Origin: Cyclobacteriaceae bacterium
GTDB taxonomy: Bacteria > Bacteroidota > Bacteroidia > Cytophagales > Cyclobacteriaceae
Reading direction: 5' to 3'
DNA length: 7,778 nucleotides
NCBI GenBank assembly: GCA_030637245.1
Contig: DAOVVI010000062.1
Coordinates: forward strand, 1-7,778
A program made the translations under genes and the position numbers. Below, in pieces: positions 1 through 6,769 of the stretch. How positions within the stretch are numbered: the stretch's first letter is position 1; the number at the start of each line of letters is the position of its first letter. The notes beneath the pieces were generated by a model that saw only the letters and a program-made list of their open reading frames with translations, was not told where the DNA came from and searched no databases.

Positions 1-746
1 GTAAAGTTTATGACGTATCATCCAACTACAAATTGGAAGAAAACCTAAGCAGGCAAAAATTTCTGAATTTGAAAAATCAAAAGGACACTACAGGACTCGC
101 TGCCTTGAGAGAGGAATTCATGGAAAACGAGAATGAATTCTATGAATATTTGAAGCAATCAGTAAGTTCGTTGAATGGTCATTTAGCTGCCTGGCTGATT
201 TTAACGGAACACTTTGACATTGAGCAAAATTTGGACTTTTATGGAGATCAGATAACGTTATTTAATAATTCTATTCCAGACTCCTGGCAATTAAAACTAT
301 TAGATGAAAGGTACCAAAACGTCAAAAAATTGGCTAATGGGTCAGTCGCGCCAGACTTTTCATTGCCTAATCCGGATGGAAATTTGATGCGATTATCATC
401 ATTTAGTGGAAAATATGTATTTCTTGATTTCTGGGCTTCCTGGTGTCAGCCGTGCAGGATGGAGAATCCTGAACTGGTGAAAGTATATAATAAATTTAAA
501 GGAGAGCATTTTGAGATATTGGGCATTTCATTTGATAAGAAGAGGGAAAACTGGCTAAAAGCCATAGAACAGGATGGCCTGGAATGGCAGCATGTTTCTG
601 ATTTAAAATATTTCGATTCAGAAATGATACAATTGTACAATATTGTAAATGTTCCAACAACTATTCTTTTAGATCCCAAAGGAGAAATTATTGCTAAAAA
701 TATTCATAGCCGGGAACTGGAAGCAATCCTTGAACAAAGTTTTTGA
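1..746 (+). CDS. TlpA/thioredoxin-like thiol-disulfide oxidoreductase, 5' partial
   Basis: C-terminal part of a thioredoxin-fold protein. The frame is open to the left edge (first full codon at position 3, reading KVYDVSSNYK before the TTG at 33), so the TTG is unlikely to be the true start and the N terminus lies outside the window. Seen: an AhpC/TSA-TlpA-type domain beginning at APDFSLPNPDG (about 348-380), strand VFLDFWASW, and the redox motif WCQPC at 441-455 with both cysteines intact. The expected cis-proline is in NVPTT (Pro codon 654-656), followed by ILLDPKGEI. The region before 345 is mostly helical and charged with no motif I recognise; Bacteroidota TlpA-like proteins often carry such an N-terminal extension. 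Family members usually reduce or isomerise disulfides outside the cytoplasm, but any signal peptide would be off the window, so location is inferred. The stop is TGA at 744-746, and the cupin gene starts 40 bases later on the same strand. Confidence 0.9.
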   Translation, partial: KVYDVSSNYKLEENLSRQKFLNLKNQKDTTGLAALREEFMENENEFYEYLKQSVSSLNGHLAAWLILTEHFDIEQNLDFYGDQITLFNNSIPDSWQLKLLDERYQNVKKLANGSVAPDFSLPNPDGNLMRLSSFSGKYVFLDFWASWCQPCRMENPELVKVYNKFKGEHFEILGISFDKKRENWLKAIEQDGLEWQHVSDLKYFDSEMIQLYNIVNVPTTILLDPKGEIIAKNIHSRELEAILEQSF

Positions 747-786
747 TTTTCTCGAGACTTACCTATGATTTTAGTAAATTCAATTT

Positions 787-1314
787 ATGATAAATCAATA
801 CCAGGAGATTATATACGAATTAATAACAGATGATGGCACATTTCCAAACAATGGAAAATTGCCGCTTTTAGTTTATAAGAGTGCAATTGCTATTCCATCA
901 GAAAATCCTGCCGGGGCGGTTGAGAAAATTTTTCACAATAACGGGTGGGGCGGTTCATGGAGAAATGGTGTATATCCCTACCATCATTATCACAGTACTG
1001 TCCATGAAGTGTTGGGCATTTATAGTGGATCGGTAAGTGTTCAGCTTGGAGGGCCTGATGGGATAATTTTGGATGGACAGGTTGGAGATGTAATCATTAT
1101 TCCTGCAGGAGTTGCACATAAAAACCTGGGTTCCAGTTCGGATTTTAGATGTGTGGGGGCATATCCTCCCGGGCAAAGCTGGGATATGAATTATGGCAAA
1201 CCTGGTGAACGTCCACAGACTGATCAAAATATTGCCAAAGTTCCATTACCGGAATCCGATCCGGTTTATGGAATTGATGGGCCTTTAGTGAAAAGCTGGG
1301 GAGGCAATAATTAA
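787..1314 (+). CDS. YjlB-type cupin-domain protein
   Basis: A 175-residue single-domain cupin. Cupin motif 1 is essentially perfect: H67-Y-H69, four residues, E74, six residues, G81 (H67 codon at 985-987). Motif 2 is G100-(x)5-P106-x-G108-xx-H111. Together H67, H69, E74 and H111 give the usual four metal ligands of the beta-barrel. The HHYHSTVHEVLGIYSG block resembles the uncharacterised YjlB cupin family (COG4297) as I remember it. Length and the start at ATG 787 fit that family, and there is no signal peptide, so it should be cytoplasmic. Substrate and reaction are unknown; this subfamily has no established activity that I can assign. It follows the TlpA-like gene by 40 bases without a recognisable terminator, so co-transcription is plausible. 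The start has only AT-rich sequence upstream, as is common in Bacteroidota. Downstream lies a long region of mobile-element debris. Confidence 0.88.
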   Translation: MINQYQEIIYELITDDGTFPNNGKLPLLVYKSAIAIPSENPAGAVEKIFHNNGWGGSWRNGVYPYHHYHSTVHEVLGIYSGSVSVQLGGPDGIILDGQVGDVIIIPAGVAHKNLGSSSDFRCVGAYPPGQSWDMNYGKPGERPQTDQNIAKVPLPESDPVYGIDGPLVKSWGGNN

Positions 1315-1321
1315 AAATTAC

Positions 1322-1365
1322 TTACAACAAACTCTCATCCCCAATAAATTCGGGTGCATTTATCC
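1322..1365 (-). repeat. Fragment matching the 3' end of the polyferredoxin gene
   Basis: Positions 1331-1365 match 4791-4825 at 29 of 35 bases. The adjoining TTACAA at 1322-1327 matches 4785-4790 exactly, with one extra CAA codon in this copy. Read on the minus strand, this gives GINAPEFIGDESLL followed by TAA; the intact gene ends RINVPELIGNESL then TAA. Most differences are transitions, and an in-frame stop lies a few codons upstream (1376-1378), so this is not part of a working gene. It abuts palindromic copy A. It could be the last codons of a lost paralogue of the polyferredoxin gene. Alternatively, it could be part of a dispersed repeat that also supplied the C-terminal tail of the intact gene. 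Confidence 0.65.
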
Positions 1366-1395
1366 CCTTCTGGTCTTATTCTCGTTAGGATCAAC
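1364..1395 (-). repeat. REP-like palindromic repeat, copy A
   Basis: Read on the minus strand, this unit has a left arm TTGATCCTAACG, a GA-rich centre (AGA), a right arm ending TAAGACCAG, and the G-rich tail AAGGGG. Its left arm differs from that of copy B (1583-1617) only by transitions at three of twelve positions, and its right half shares TAAGACCAGAAGG with copy C (4388-4421). The palindrome itself is eroded in this copy. It lies at the truncated 5' end of the transposase remnant and points away from it, opposite to copy B, so the remnant is flanked by inverted copies. Confidence 0.65.
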
Positions 1396-1580
1396 TTTGG
1401 CAACAACACAATTATTCCATTGAGTTTTTTACTAATGAAATCTTACAATAGTAAATTGTTTATATTCATAATAATCCAGTAGAATCAGGGTTTATGGAAA
1501 ACCCATCAGATTGGTTATTGAGTAGGATTGGTGAATATGAGGAGAATGCTGGTGAAATCGATATTAATTTTCTCGATTAG
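1389..1580 (+). pseudogene. REP-associated tyrosine transposase (RAYT, IS200-like) C-terminal remnant
   Basis: About 61 codons of the C-terminal end of a Y1/HUH transposase of the RAYT class, in the frame whose codons start at positions divisible by 3. Seen in order: LWQQHN from 1395, SIEFFTNEILQ at 1416-1448, then two adjacent stop codons TAG-TAA at 1449-1454, YIHNNPVESGF at 1461-1493, ENPSDWLLSRIGEY from 1497, and EIDINFLD before TAG 1578-1580. The YIHNNPVxxGFxxxPxDWxxS core and the acidic hydrophobic end are characteristic of RAYT proteins. The double stop probably derives from codons such as CAG and AAA in the EILQ..YIHNNP stretch. The HUH motif and the catalytic tyrosine region are absent, so the copy is dead. 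The 5' break falls at palindrome copy A, and copy B begins 3 bases after the stop. The family call rests on remembered motifs, not on a search. Confidence 0.8.
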
Positions 1581-1582
1581 TA

Positions 1583-1617
1583 CTTGGTCTTAGCGAGACG
1601 CTAAGGACCAGAGGGGG
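1583..1617 (+). repeat. REP-like palindromic repeat, copy B (best preserved)
   Basis: A near-perfect hairpin. The left arm is TGGTCTTAGCG (1585-1595), the loop is AGA, and the right arm is CGCTAAGGACCA (1599-1610). Eleven base pairs form with one bulged G, followed by the tail GAGGGGG. It starts directly after the stop of the transposase remnant, the position expected for the repeat that a RAYT recognises. It has no T-run after the stem, so it does not look like an intrinsic terminator. Related units are copy A (1364-1395, opposite strand) and copy C (4388-4421, same strand). Confidence 0.75.
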
Positions 1618-1663
1618 TTCAATGATATGATACCTTTCTTTAAACCTGTCTCATTAACTCGAA

Positions 1664-1708
1664 GAGCCTGCAAGCGGGTATCAGGCATTGAATATTACTT
1701 GCAGGTTC
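1664..1708. repeat. Inverted repeat with 11-bp arms
   Basis: The arms GAGCCTGCAAG (1664-1674) and CTTGCAGGTTC (1698-1708) pair over 11 positions, with one G-U wobble, around a 23-base loop. The core CCTGCAAG/CTTGCAGG is exact. No T-run follows. It does not share the sequence of copies A-C, so it appears to be a separate element. It may be a structured transcript segment or protein-binding site upstream of the outer-membrane gene, or another degenerate mobile repeat. No function can be assigned. Confidence 0.5.
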
Positions 1709-1925
1709 AACATCACCAGCACATAAATTACTAAAAGCATGAAAGAAGAATAATTGCCCTTAAAAATTTATTTTAAAATATTTTGTTTTTGTCCCGACAT
1801 AACCGTACTTCGAATTTAAGTAGGTTTAATAACCATATTAAAAAGAAAATACTGATTATCGCCAGTATCTAATTAATATTTAAACCAATTTTGAAACCAA
1901 TTACTTACAATCAACAACCACAACC
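1709..1925. other. AT-rich leader of the outer-membrane gene, no gene seen
   Basis: The part of the 611-base intergenic stretch between the last inverted repeat and the outer-membrane gene. It is strongly AT-rich and stops occur in all frames. I found no tRNA, riboswitch or coding signal. The promoter of the downstream gene presumably lies here, but no convincing Bacteroidota pair (TTG about 20 bases before TAnnTTTG) is visible. The nearest -7-like string is CAATTTTG at 1886-1893, without a matching upstream element. Confidence 0.4.
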
Positions 1926-4343
1926 ATGAAATTATACACCTTTCTTATTTTATTCCTTTTAACATTATCTCATCAAGTATTTTCACAGTTCACTATTAAC
2001 GGAAAAATTGAAGACATTAATGATTCCGGCATACCATTCGCAAATGTATTGTTACTTTCCAGTTCAGATTCAGTTCTGGTGAAAGGAGCCGTGGCAAACC
2101 AGGATGGATTTTATTCCTTATCAAATATTGACAAAGGAGATTATATCATTGCATCCTATATGGTAGGTTTTAAGAAATCATATTCATCAGAAATCAACTT
2201 TTCAGAACAAAAAAAATTCACATTAGAAGATATCATTTTGTCAGTGGATACGCAAGAGCTGGATGAAGTAGTGATTAAAGCTGACAAACCTCTTTATGAA
2301 ATGGAGATGGGAAAAATGATAGTAAATGTTTCAAGTAGTATCAGTTCATCTGGTCAAAACGCAATTGATGTGTTGGAAAAATCACCGGGTGTATTTGTTA
2401 ATCGTCAGAACGGCTCCTTTTCTCTTGGAGGGAAAGATGGTGTTGTAGTACTCATGAATGGCAAACGAAGCCGGATGGATATTACAGCAGTTTACCAGAT
2501 GCTGGAAGGAATCAATGCCGGTGATATTGAAAAAATCGAGATTATGACTGTTCCACCTGCCAATTACGATGCTGACGGAGATGCTGGATTCATCAACATC
2601 GTTATGAAAAAAGGAACCGGTGTGGGTACTAATGGATCTGTAATGGTTAATCTGGGATATGGATCAGGACCGAGGGCGGGCACAAGCCTCAATCTGAGCC
2701 ATCAGGCTAAGAAATTAAGCTTATATGGCAATTACTCTTATAATTATAGAGAGTCGAATCAATTGTGGAATGACTATAGGCAAGTATCTAATAATGCTGA
2801 ATCGATTATTTCTTCCAGAGAGGCTGACAGAGATACTCAACGTTCAACACATAATTTCCGATTTGGATTTGACTATTATCTTGGAAAAAACACCATAGTG
2901 AGTGGATTAATGAGTGGGTATAATAACCGATTTCAAATGACTTCGTTTACAAATTCTTCTATTGAGTATTCCGTGTCGCCAGATACACTTGTGGAAATTG
3001 AAAGCAGCGAAATCAATCATTGGAAACATATAATGGGAAATGTGAACATTCAACATACATTTGATAAAGGTCAGGTATTAAATGCCAACCTGGATTATCT
3101 CAAGTATGATAATTACAATCCTTCCTACTACAACAATGACTATTACGATGAAGAGGGGTCATTGATTGAAAAAGAAAATTTCCGAATATCTAAAGATACG
3201 CCTATCAATATTTGGGTAGCGAAAATTGACTATTCAATGAATTTGGGTGGTTCAGCAACTTTAGAAACTGGGATAAAAGGAACTTTTTCAGACTTGATCA
3301 ATGATATCCAATTGGAAGAAAAAATTGGAGAGGACTGGTTTGTAAATGATTCAGTGAGTAGTTACGCAGATCTTACCGAAGATATTCTAGCTGCATTTGC
3401 AAGTCTGAAAGTGAATATTGGTGAAAAAACCACCCTCAATGCAGGTCTGAGGTATGAATATACCACTACCTATCTGAGCACTTTGGATGGAGAAGGTGTT
3501 GTAGATCGGAAATACGGTGACTTCTTTCCCACAATTTATTTGTCCAGGAAAATAAATGAAAACAACTTAATCCAATTTTCTTATGGACGAAGGGTCACAA
3601 GACCTACATTTAACCAGATGGCCCCTTGGGTACTTTTTGCTGACCCATATACTTTTTTCACTGGCAATGCCAATATACTTCCCACATATACCAATAATGT
3701 CAAGGGGGATTATTCCTTTAAAAGTTTTATTTTTTCTCTTCAATACAGCCATGATAAAAATGCGATTCTTAGGTTCCAACCCCAACTTGATCCGGAGACC
3801 AATATCCTGGTATGGACAACAGATAATATTGACAAAAGAGAAACCGTGTCAGCCACCATCACTTTCCCTTTCCAGATCACAGATTGGTGGGAAATGCAAA
3901 ACAACCTTTCCGGGAACTGGCAGCGGATCGCCACGAAATATGATGAGGATTTGTATAAAAGGAGTCAGGTTGGATATAGATTCAATACCACACAGACGTT
4001 TAAACTCCCTAAAAAATTTACATTGGAGCTATCAGGATTTTATATGTCTCCTGTAATCAACGGTTATTTTAACTGGCGCGCGCGAGGATTTGTAAATCTG
4101 GGCATTCAGAAAGAGTTAAATGCCAATGGAACACTAAGGTTCTCAGTTAATGATATTTTTGAAACAAGCCAATATAAATGGAAAACTGTTAGTAATGCTC
4201 CATTTAAACTCGATGGCAATATTAAATTTGATAAAAGGATATTTACCATCACTTATACTCAGAAATTCGGGAACAACAAAATCAAAGGCGCCAGGAAACG
4301 ATCTGTTGGATCTGCTGAGGAGTTGAGAAGAGTTACGAATTAA
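1926..4343 (+). CDS. TonB-receptor-like outer-membrane beta-barrel protein
   Basis: An 805-residue outer-membrane protein of the Bacteroidota 'outer membrane beta-barrel' (OMP_b-brl_3) type related to TonB-dependent receptors. Seen: an N-terminal signal peptide (residues 1-20, cleavage likely after VFS). A carboxypeptidase-regulatory-like beta-sandwich follows at about 22-105 (NGKIED..GIPFANVLLL..DQDGFYS-like pattern, here NQDGFYSLSNIDKGDY). A plug-like domain spans about 112-230 (ELDEVVIKAD, then AIDVLEKSPGVFV, GVVVLMNGK, IEKIEIMTVPPANYDADGDAGFINIVMKKG). A long barrel region runs from about 235 to the end, rich in alternating aromatic strands. The C terminus KKIKGARKR-like segment (NNKIKGARKRSVGS) is typical of this family. 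It presumably lies in the outer membrane; ligand, and whether it really uses TonB, cannot be told. No SusD-like partner is next to it. The start ATG 1926 is supported by the immediately following signal peptide. The frame is intact throughout. Confidence 0.9.
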   Translation: MKLYTFLILFLLTLSHQVFSQFTINGKIEDINDSGIPFANVLLLSSSDSVLVKGAVANQDGFYSLSNIDKGDYIIASYMVGFKKSYSSEINFSEQKKFTLEDIILSVDTQELDEVVIKADKPLYEMEMGKMIVNVSSSISSSGQNAIDVLEKSPGVFVNRQNGSFSLGGKDGVVVLMNGKRSRMDITAVYQMLEGINAGDIEKIEIMTVPPANYDADGDAGFINIVMKKGTGVGTNGSVMVNLGYGSGPRAGTSLNLSHQAKKLSLYGNYSYNYRESNQLWNDYRQVSNNAESIISSREADRDTQRSTHNFRFGFDYYLGKNTIVSGLMSGYNNRFQMTSFTNSSIEYSVSPDTLVEIESSEINHWKHIMGNVNIQHTFDKGQVLNANLDYLKYDNYNPSYYNNDYYDEEGSLIEKENFRISKDTPINIWVAKIDYSMNLGGSATLETGIKGTFSDLINDIQLEEKIGEDWFVNDSVSSYADLTEDILAAFASLKVNIGEKTTLNAGLRYEYTTTYLSTLDGEGVVDRKYGDFFPTIYLSRKINENNLIQFSYGRRVTRPTFNQMAPWVLFADPYTFFTGNANILPTYTNNVKGDYSFKSFIFSLQYSHDKNAILRFQPQLDPETNILVWTTDNIDKRETVSATITFPFQITDWWEMQNNLSGNWQRIATKYDEDLYKRSQVGYRFNTTQTFKLPKKFTLELSGFYMSPVINGYFNWRARGFVNLGIQKELNANGTLRFSVNDIFETSQYKWKTVSNAPFKLDGNIKFDKRIFTITYTQKFGNNKIKGARKRSVGSAEELRRVTN

Positions 4344-4384
4344 TGGAGATATCTGGTTATTATTAGATGGCCCCTTAATTTTTA

Positions 4385-4421
4385 CCTCCTGATATGAGCG
4401 AGACCTAAGACCAGAAGGAGG
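4385..4421 (+). repeat. REP-like palindromic repeat, copy C, between convergent genes
   Basis: CTGATATGAGCG, AGA, then CCTAAGACCAG and AAGGAGG: the same architecture as copies A and B. The left arm differs from the inferred consensus at about three of twelve positions, and the right half matches copy A over TAAGACCAGAAGG. The inner stem is eroded, but an outer stem CCTCCT (4385-4390) with AGGAGG (4416-4421) can still pair. It fills the 88-base gap between the stop of the outer-membrane gene (+) and the stop of the higA-like gene (-), a typical location for REP elements. It might help terminate or protect transcripts, but no T-run supports an intrinsic terminator on either strand. Confidence 0.6.
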
Positions 4422-4431
4422 AATCGAAGAT

Positions 4432-4719
4432 TTATAAAACTGCCAATTCCTTTTTACGGGCTATATCAAGATCGTATTTATTTTGAAAGTTTAACCAAAA
4501 CATTGCTGAAATATTAAATGCCTTCTCAAGTTTTAATGCCAATTCTGCACTTATATTCCTCCTTCCATGAATTAAATCAGAAAGCATGGTTGGAGAAATG
4601 CTCATTTTTTTGGCAATATCTTTTTGTTTATGGTGCCTTGCTTCAATTTCATCAAGAATTACAGATCCGGCGTGTACAGGAGTACCAGTGTGTAAATGAT
4701 TAGCAAATATCTTACTCAT
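4432..4719 (-). CDS. higA: HigA-family antitoxin / XRE transcriptional regulator, orphan
   Basis: A 95-residue helix-turn-helix protein. It shows the HigA layout: an N-terminal PVHAGSVILDEI segment (residues 14-25; the family usually has HPGE), then an XRE-type HTH at about 31-57 (KQKDIAKKMSISPTMLSDLIHGRRNIS). The conserved tail SAELALKLEKAFNISAMFWLNFQNKYDLDIA follows at 57-87. HigA proteins normally neutralise a HigB ribosome-dependent mRNase and repress their own operon. The HigB gene usually lies directly upstream, but here the 65 bases upstream contain no ORF and then comes the 3' end of the polyferredoxin gene. No other ORF in the window resembles HigB. It is therefore an orphan antitoxin or a stand-alone regulator. 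The start at ATG 4717-4719 fits the family's N terminus. The gene is intact. Confidence 0.87.
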   Translation of the reverse strand: MSKIFANHLHTGTPVHAGSVILDEIEARHHKQKDIAKKMSISPTMLSDLIHGRRNISAELALKLEKAFNISAMFWLNFQNKYDLDIARKKELAVL

Positions 4720-4784
4720 AGTGTAAAGATAAATTTGAAATATGAATTGTTATGAAAATGATTGTTATTGATTGACTAAGTCCC

Positions 4785-6566
4785 TTACAAACTCTCATTC
4801 CCAATCAACTCAGGTACATTAATCCTCTCTTTTTCCGGCCCGTTTTCCAGCCTCAATACCCCTCTCGGACAGACTGCCGAACATATTCCACAACCGACAC
4901 ATGAAGACCGGATGATATTTTGTCCGCGCTGGGCATACCAGCGTACATCAATGCCCATTTCACAATAGGTGGAGCAATTGCCGCAGGAGATGCATTGTCC
5001 TCCGTTGGTGGTGATGCGGAATCGGGATTTGAATCGTTGAACTAGGCCAAGGTAAGCAGCTAAAGGACAGCCAAATCGGCACCAGACACGGTTGCCCATC
5101 AACGGATAAAAACCGGTTCCAATGACTCCGGCCAGCATAGAACTGATCAGAAATCCATAACTGGTCTTTATGCTTTCAGTGCCAATGCCCAACAAGGAAT
5201 AACTTCCGGTAAAAAAAGTATAAAGAACAGCGCCGGTGTTGATTACTGCAAAAACCAAAACAGAGTGGATCATCCAGCGCTCAATTTTCCATGCTTTTAG
5301 TGTTTTATCAGAAAGCTGCCGGAATGGATCTCCCAATGTTTCTGCCAATCCTCCGCAGCCGCACACCCATGAACAATACCACCTTTTTCCAAAGAAATAG
5401 GTAATCACAGGTACGGCAATAATCATTAATGCAAGTCCCCAGAACAGCATAAACCATCCAAGCATGCCGCTTTCCATCAGTGCAGTTAAGTTGTAACTGT
5501 AAAAGAAATCATAATCCAATGGCCAGATGTTTTTAAAGTCAAAACCGGGTTTATTCAGGGCAATAAGGATTTCAGGTATGATGAAGGCAATTGCCGTTTG
5601 GAAGAAGATCACTGAAATAGTGCGAATAATCTGATACGTATTGTGCCTATATTTCAGGATCATCCGGATGCCCATTACTGATACAGCCAAAGTGTATAAA
5701 AATCCATATAAAAACCAATGACTTGCAGGGCCTCCATTGAGCCGGTAGCTGATCGGATCGACAAGCAAAACCCAGTTTGTCAGGTATTCCGGATAGAAGT
5801 AGAGGAATACATAAAACGCAATCATGAACGTGCCCAAAGCAACCCCCAGCCATCCTTTGCTTGAAATGGCGTCCATGAAAATATGGTTGTTTTTAATGCC
5901 CGGAGGAATATTGGAATACGTACCATAAAAATAGATAAATGCCCCAATGATCATCAATCCAAAACTCAGCAAAAACCATAGCTTTAAGTTTCCTTTCAAA
6001 ATCCCATGGCTCGATGCTTTTGTTATGGAGAAAACAAGGTTTTTAGCAGTATAGCTATCGAAGGCTATATGGTAGGATATACTGTTGTTGATGCTTTCGA
6101 TACTGCCGGTTAGTTGGCTTGTCAACTCTTCTTTTGAAGAATAGCTTTTACCATCCATCCAACCGGTATAATCTTTCAGGCTTTTATTTTGAAAGGATGA
6201 AGCCTCGTCAACAGGCTGAAGGACCTCATCAATGATAGATTGTTTGTAAATAAATTGTCCGTTTTCTTTTGCCTGTTCAGAAACTTTATCTGCCACATCC
6301 AATGAAATTTCATACTTGTCTATGATGGATTTATTGGCATTTTCTATAGCAGTTCGGAGATCCCGGATAAAGGAGATATTTGATAGATATATGATTCCTT
6401 GCAAGGTTTTGGAAGTCTCCAATAACACTCCATATTTTTCACCCTCGCCCTGATCTTTAATGATATTTTCGGAAAGCTTATAATCGCTAAGTGTCAGTGA
6501 GCCAACAAAAATGAAGAACCCCAACACAAAAATCCCAAGACCTGTAAATGTGATGTATTTATTCAT
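4785..6566 (-). CDS. NosR/NapH-like membrane polyferredoxin (4Fe-4S)
   Basis: A 593-residue membrane iron-sulfur protein. Seen: an N-terminal membrane anchor (about 5-25), then a roughly 165-residue hydrophilic, probably extracytoplasmic domain (about 30-192). Several membrane spans follow between about 195 and 485. Two transmembrane-type cysteine motifs of the NapH/NosR/CcoG kind are present: WYCSWVCGCGG (C398, C402, C404) and WCRFGCP (C496, C500). Two ferredoxin motifs are near the C terminus: C525-xx-C528-xx-C531-xxx-C535 and C556-xx-C559-xx-C562-xxx-C566-P, so two [4Fe-4S] clusters are expected. The first lacks the usual proline after its last cysteine (CEMG). Such proteins carry electrons between soluble and membrane carriers. 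The upstream neighbour on the same strand is an NAD(P)H/FAD oxidoreductase, a likely electron donor. The hydrophilic N-terminal domain has no FMN-binding motif that I can see, so it is not a plain NosR. The last dozen codons are echoed by the fragment at 1322-1365. Physiological acceptor unknown. Confidence 0.85.
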   Translation of the reverse strand: MNKYITFTGLGIFVLGFFIFVGSLTLSDYKLSENIIKDQGEGEKYGVLLETSKTLQGIIYLSNISFIRDLRTAIENANKSIIDKYEISLDVADKVSEQAKENGQFIYKQSIIDEVLQPVDEASSFQNKSLKDYTGWMDGKSYSSKEELTSQLTGSIESINNSISYHIAFDSYTAKNLVFSITKASSHGILKGNLKLWFLLSFGLMIIGAFIYFYGTYSNIPPGIKNNHIFMDAISSKGWLGVALGTFMIAFYVFLYFYPEYLTNWVLLVDPISYRLNGGPASHWFLYGFLYTLAVSVMGIRMILKYRHNTYQIIRTISVIFFQTAIAFIIPEILIALNKPGFDFKNIWPLDYDFFYSYNLTALMESGMLGWFMLFWGLALMIIAVPVITYFFGKRWYCSWVCGCGGLAETLGDPFRQLSDKTLKAWKIERWMIHSVLVFAVINTGAVLYTFFTGSYSLLGIGTESIKTSYGFLISSMLAGVIGTGFYPLMGNRVWCRFGCPLAAYLGLVQRFKSRFRITTNGGQCISCGNCSTYCEMGIDVRWYAQRGQNIIRSSCVGCGICSAVCPRGVLRLENGPEKERINVPELIGNESL

Positions 6567-6601
6567 GTTTGTATTTTTTATATTCTACTGTCTTTTGGTG
6601 G

Positions 6602-6642
6602 AAATGCTTAAATGTGTGAATGAGTAAATGCTTAAATGTTTT
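6602..6642. repeat. 8-base tandem repeat array, AATGnnTA units (left array)
   Basis: Five consecutive octamers in exact 8-base register from 6603: AATGCTTA, AATGTGTG, AATGAGTA, AATGCTTA, AATGTTTT. The octamer AATGCTTA occurs exactly twice. A looser set of inverted CATT-containing units follows (CATT at 6645, 6654 and 6664, the last within TAAGCATT 6660-6667), so the region could fold back on itself. It lies between the two redox genes, just upstream of the polyferredoxin start. Confidence 0.6.
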
Positions 6643-6769
6643 TTCATTTGCTTCATTCGTAAGCATTAATATTTCGTTCTCTTTCTTCATTTTCAAAACT
6701 GATTGACTCTATCCAACCTTATCGGTCAACAAAAGCGATACAAAACAGCTTTTCCAGTTGGCAGGTATT

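Noticed and set aside
33..35. TTG at 33 as the start of the TlpA-like gene
   Set aside because: The frame is open from the left edge with sensible codons, and the protein would lack the N-terminal signal expected of the family; the gene is more likely cut by the window.
1494..1580. 28-codon ORF starting ATG as an independent small protein
   Set aside because: The frame continues upstream into the YIHNNPV motif of a RAYT transposase, so this is the tail of the pseudogene, not a separate gene.
1583..1617. Hairpin as an intrinsic terminator of the cupin transcript
   Set aside because: The stem is strong, but it is followed by GAGGGGGTTC rather than a T-run, it is 270 bases from the cupin stop, and related copies occur elsewhere.
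1886..1893. CAATTTTG as a -7 element for the outer-membrane gene
   Set aside because: First base does not match TAnnTTTG and no TTG lies about 20 bases upstream.
3583..4056. 157-codon plus-strand ORF in another frame of the outer-membrane gene
   Set aside because: It lies wholly inside the 805-codon gene, which has a clear signal peptide, plug and barrel; the shadow product has no recognisable motif.
4518..4703. 61-codon plus-strand ORF as a HigB-like toxin partner
   Set aside because: It is antisense to the higA-like gene and shows no HigB features.
4724..4731. TATCTTTA on the minus strand as a Bacteroidota -7 promoter element for the higA-like gene
   Set aside because: It differs from TAnnTTTG at the last base, has no TTG element at the right distance, and would place the transcript start at or inside the start codon.
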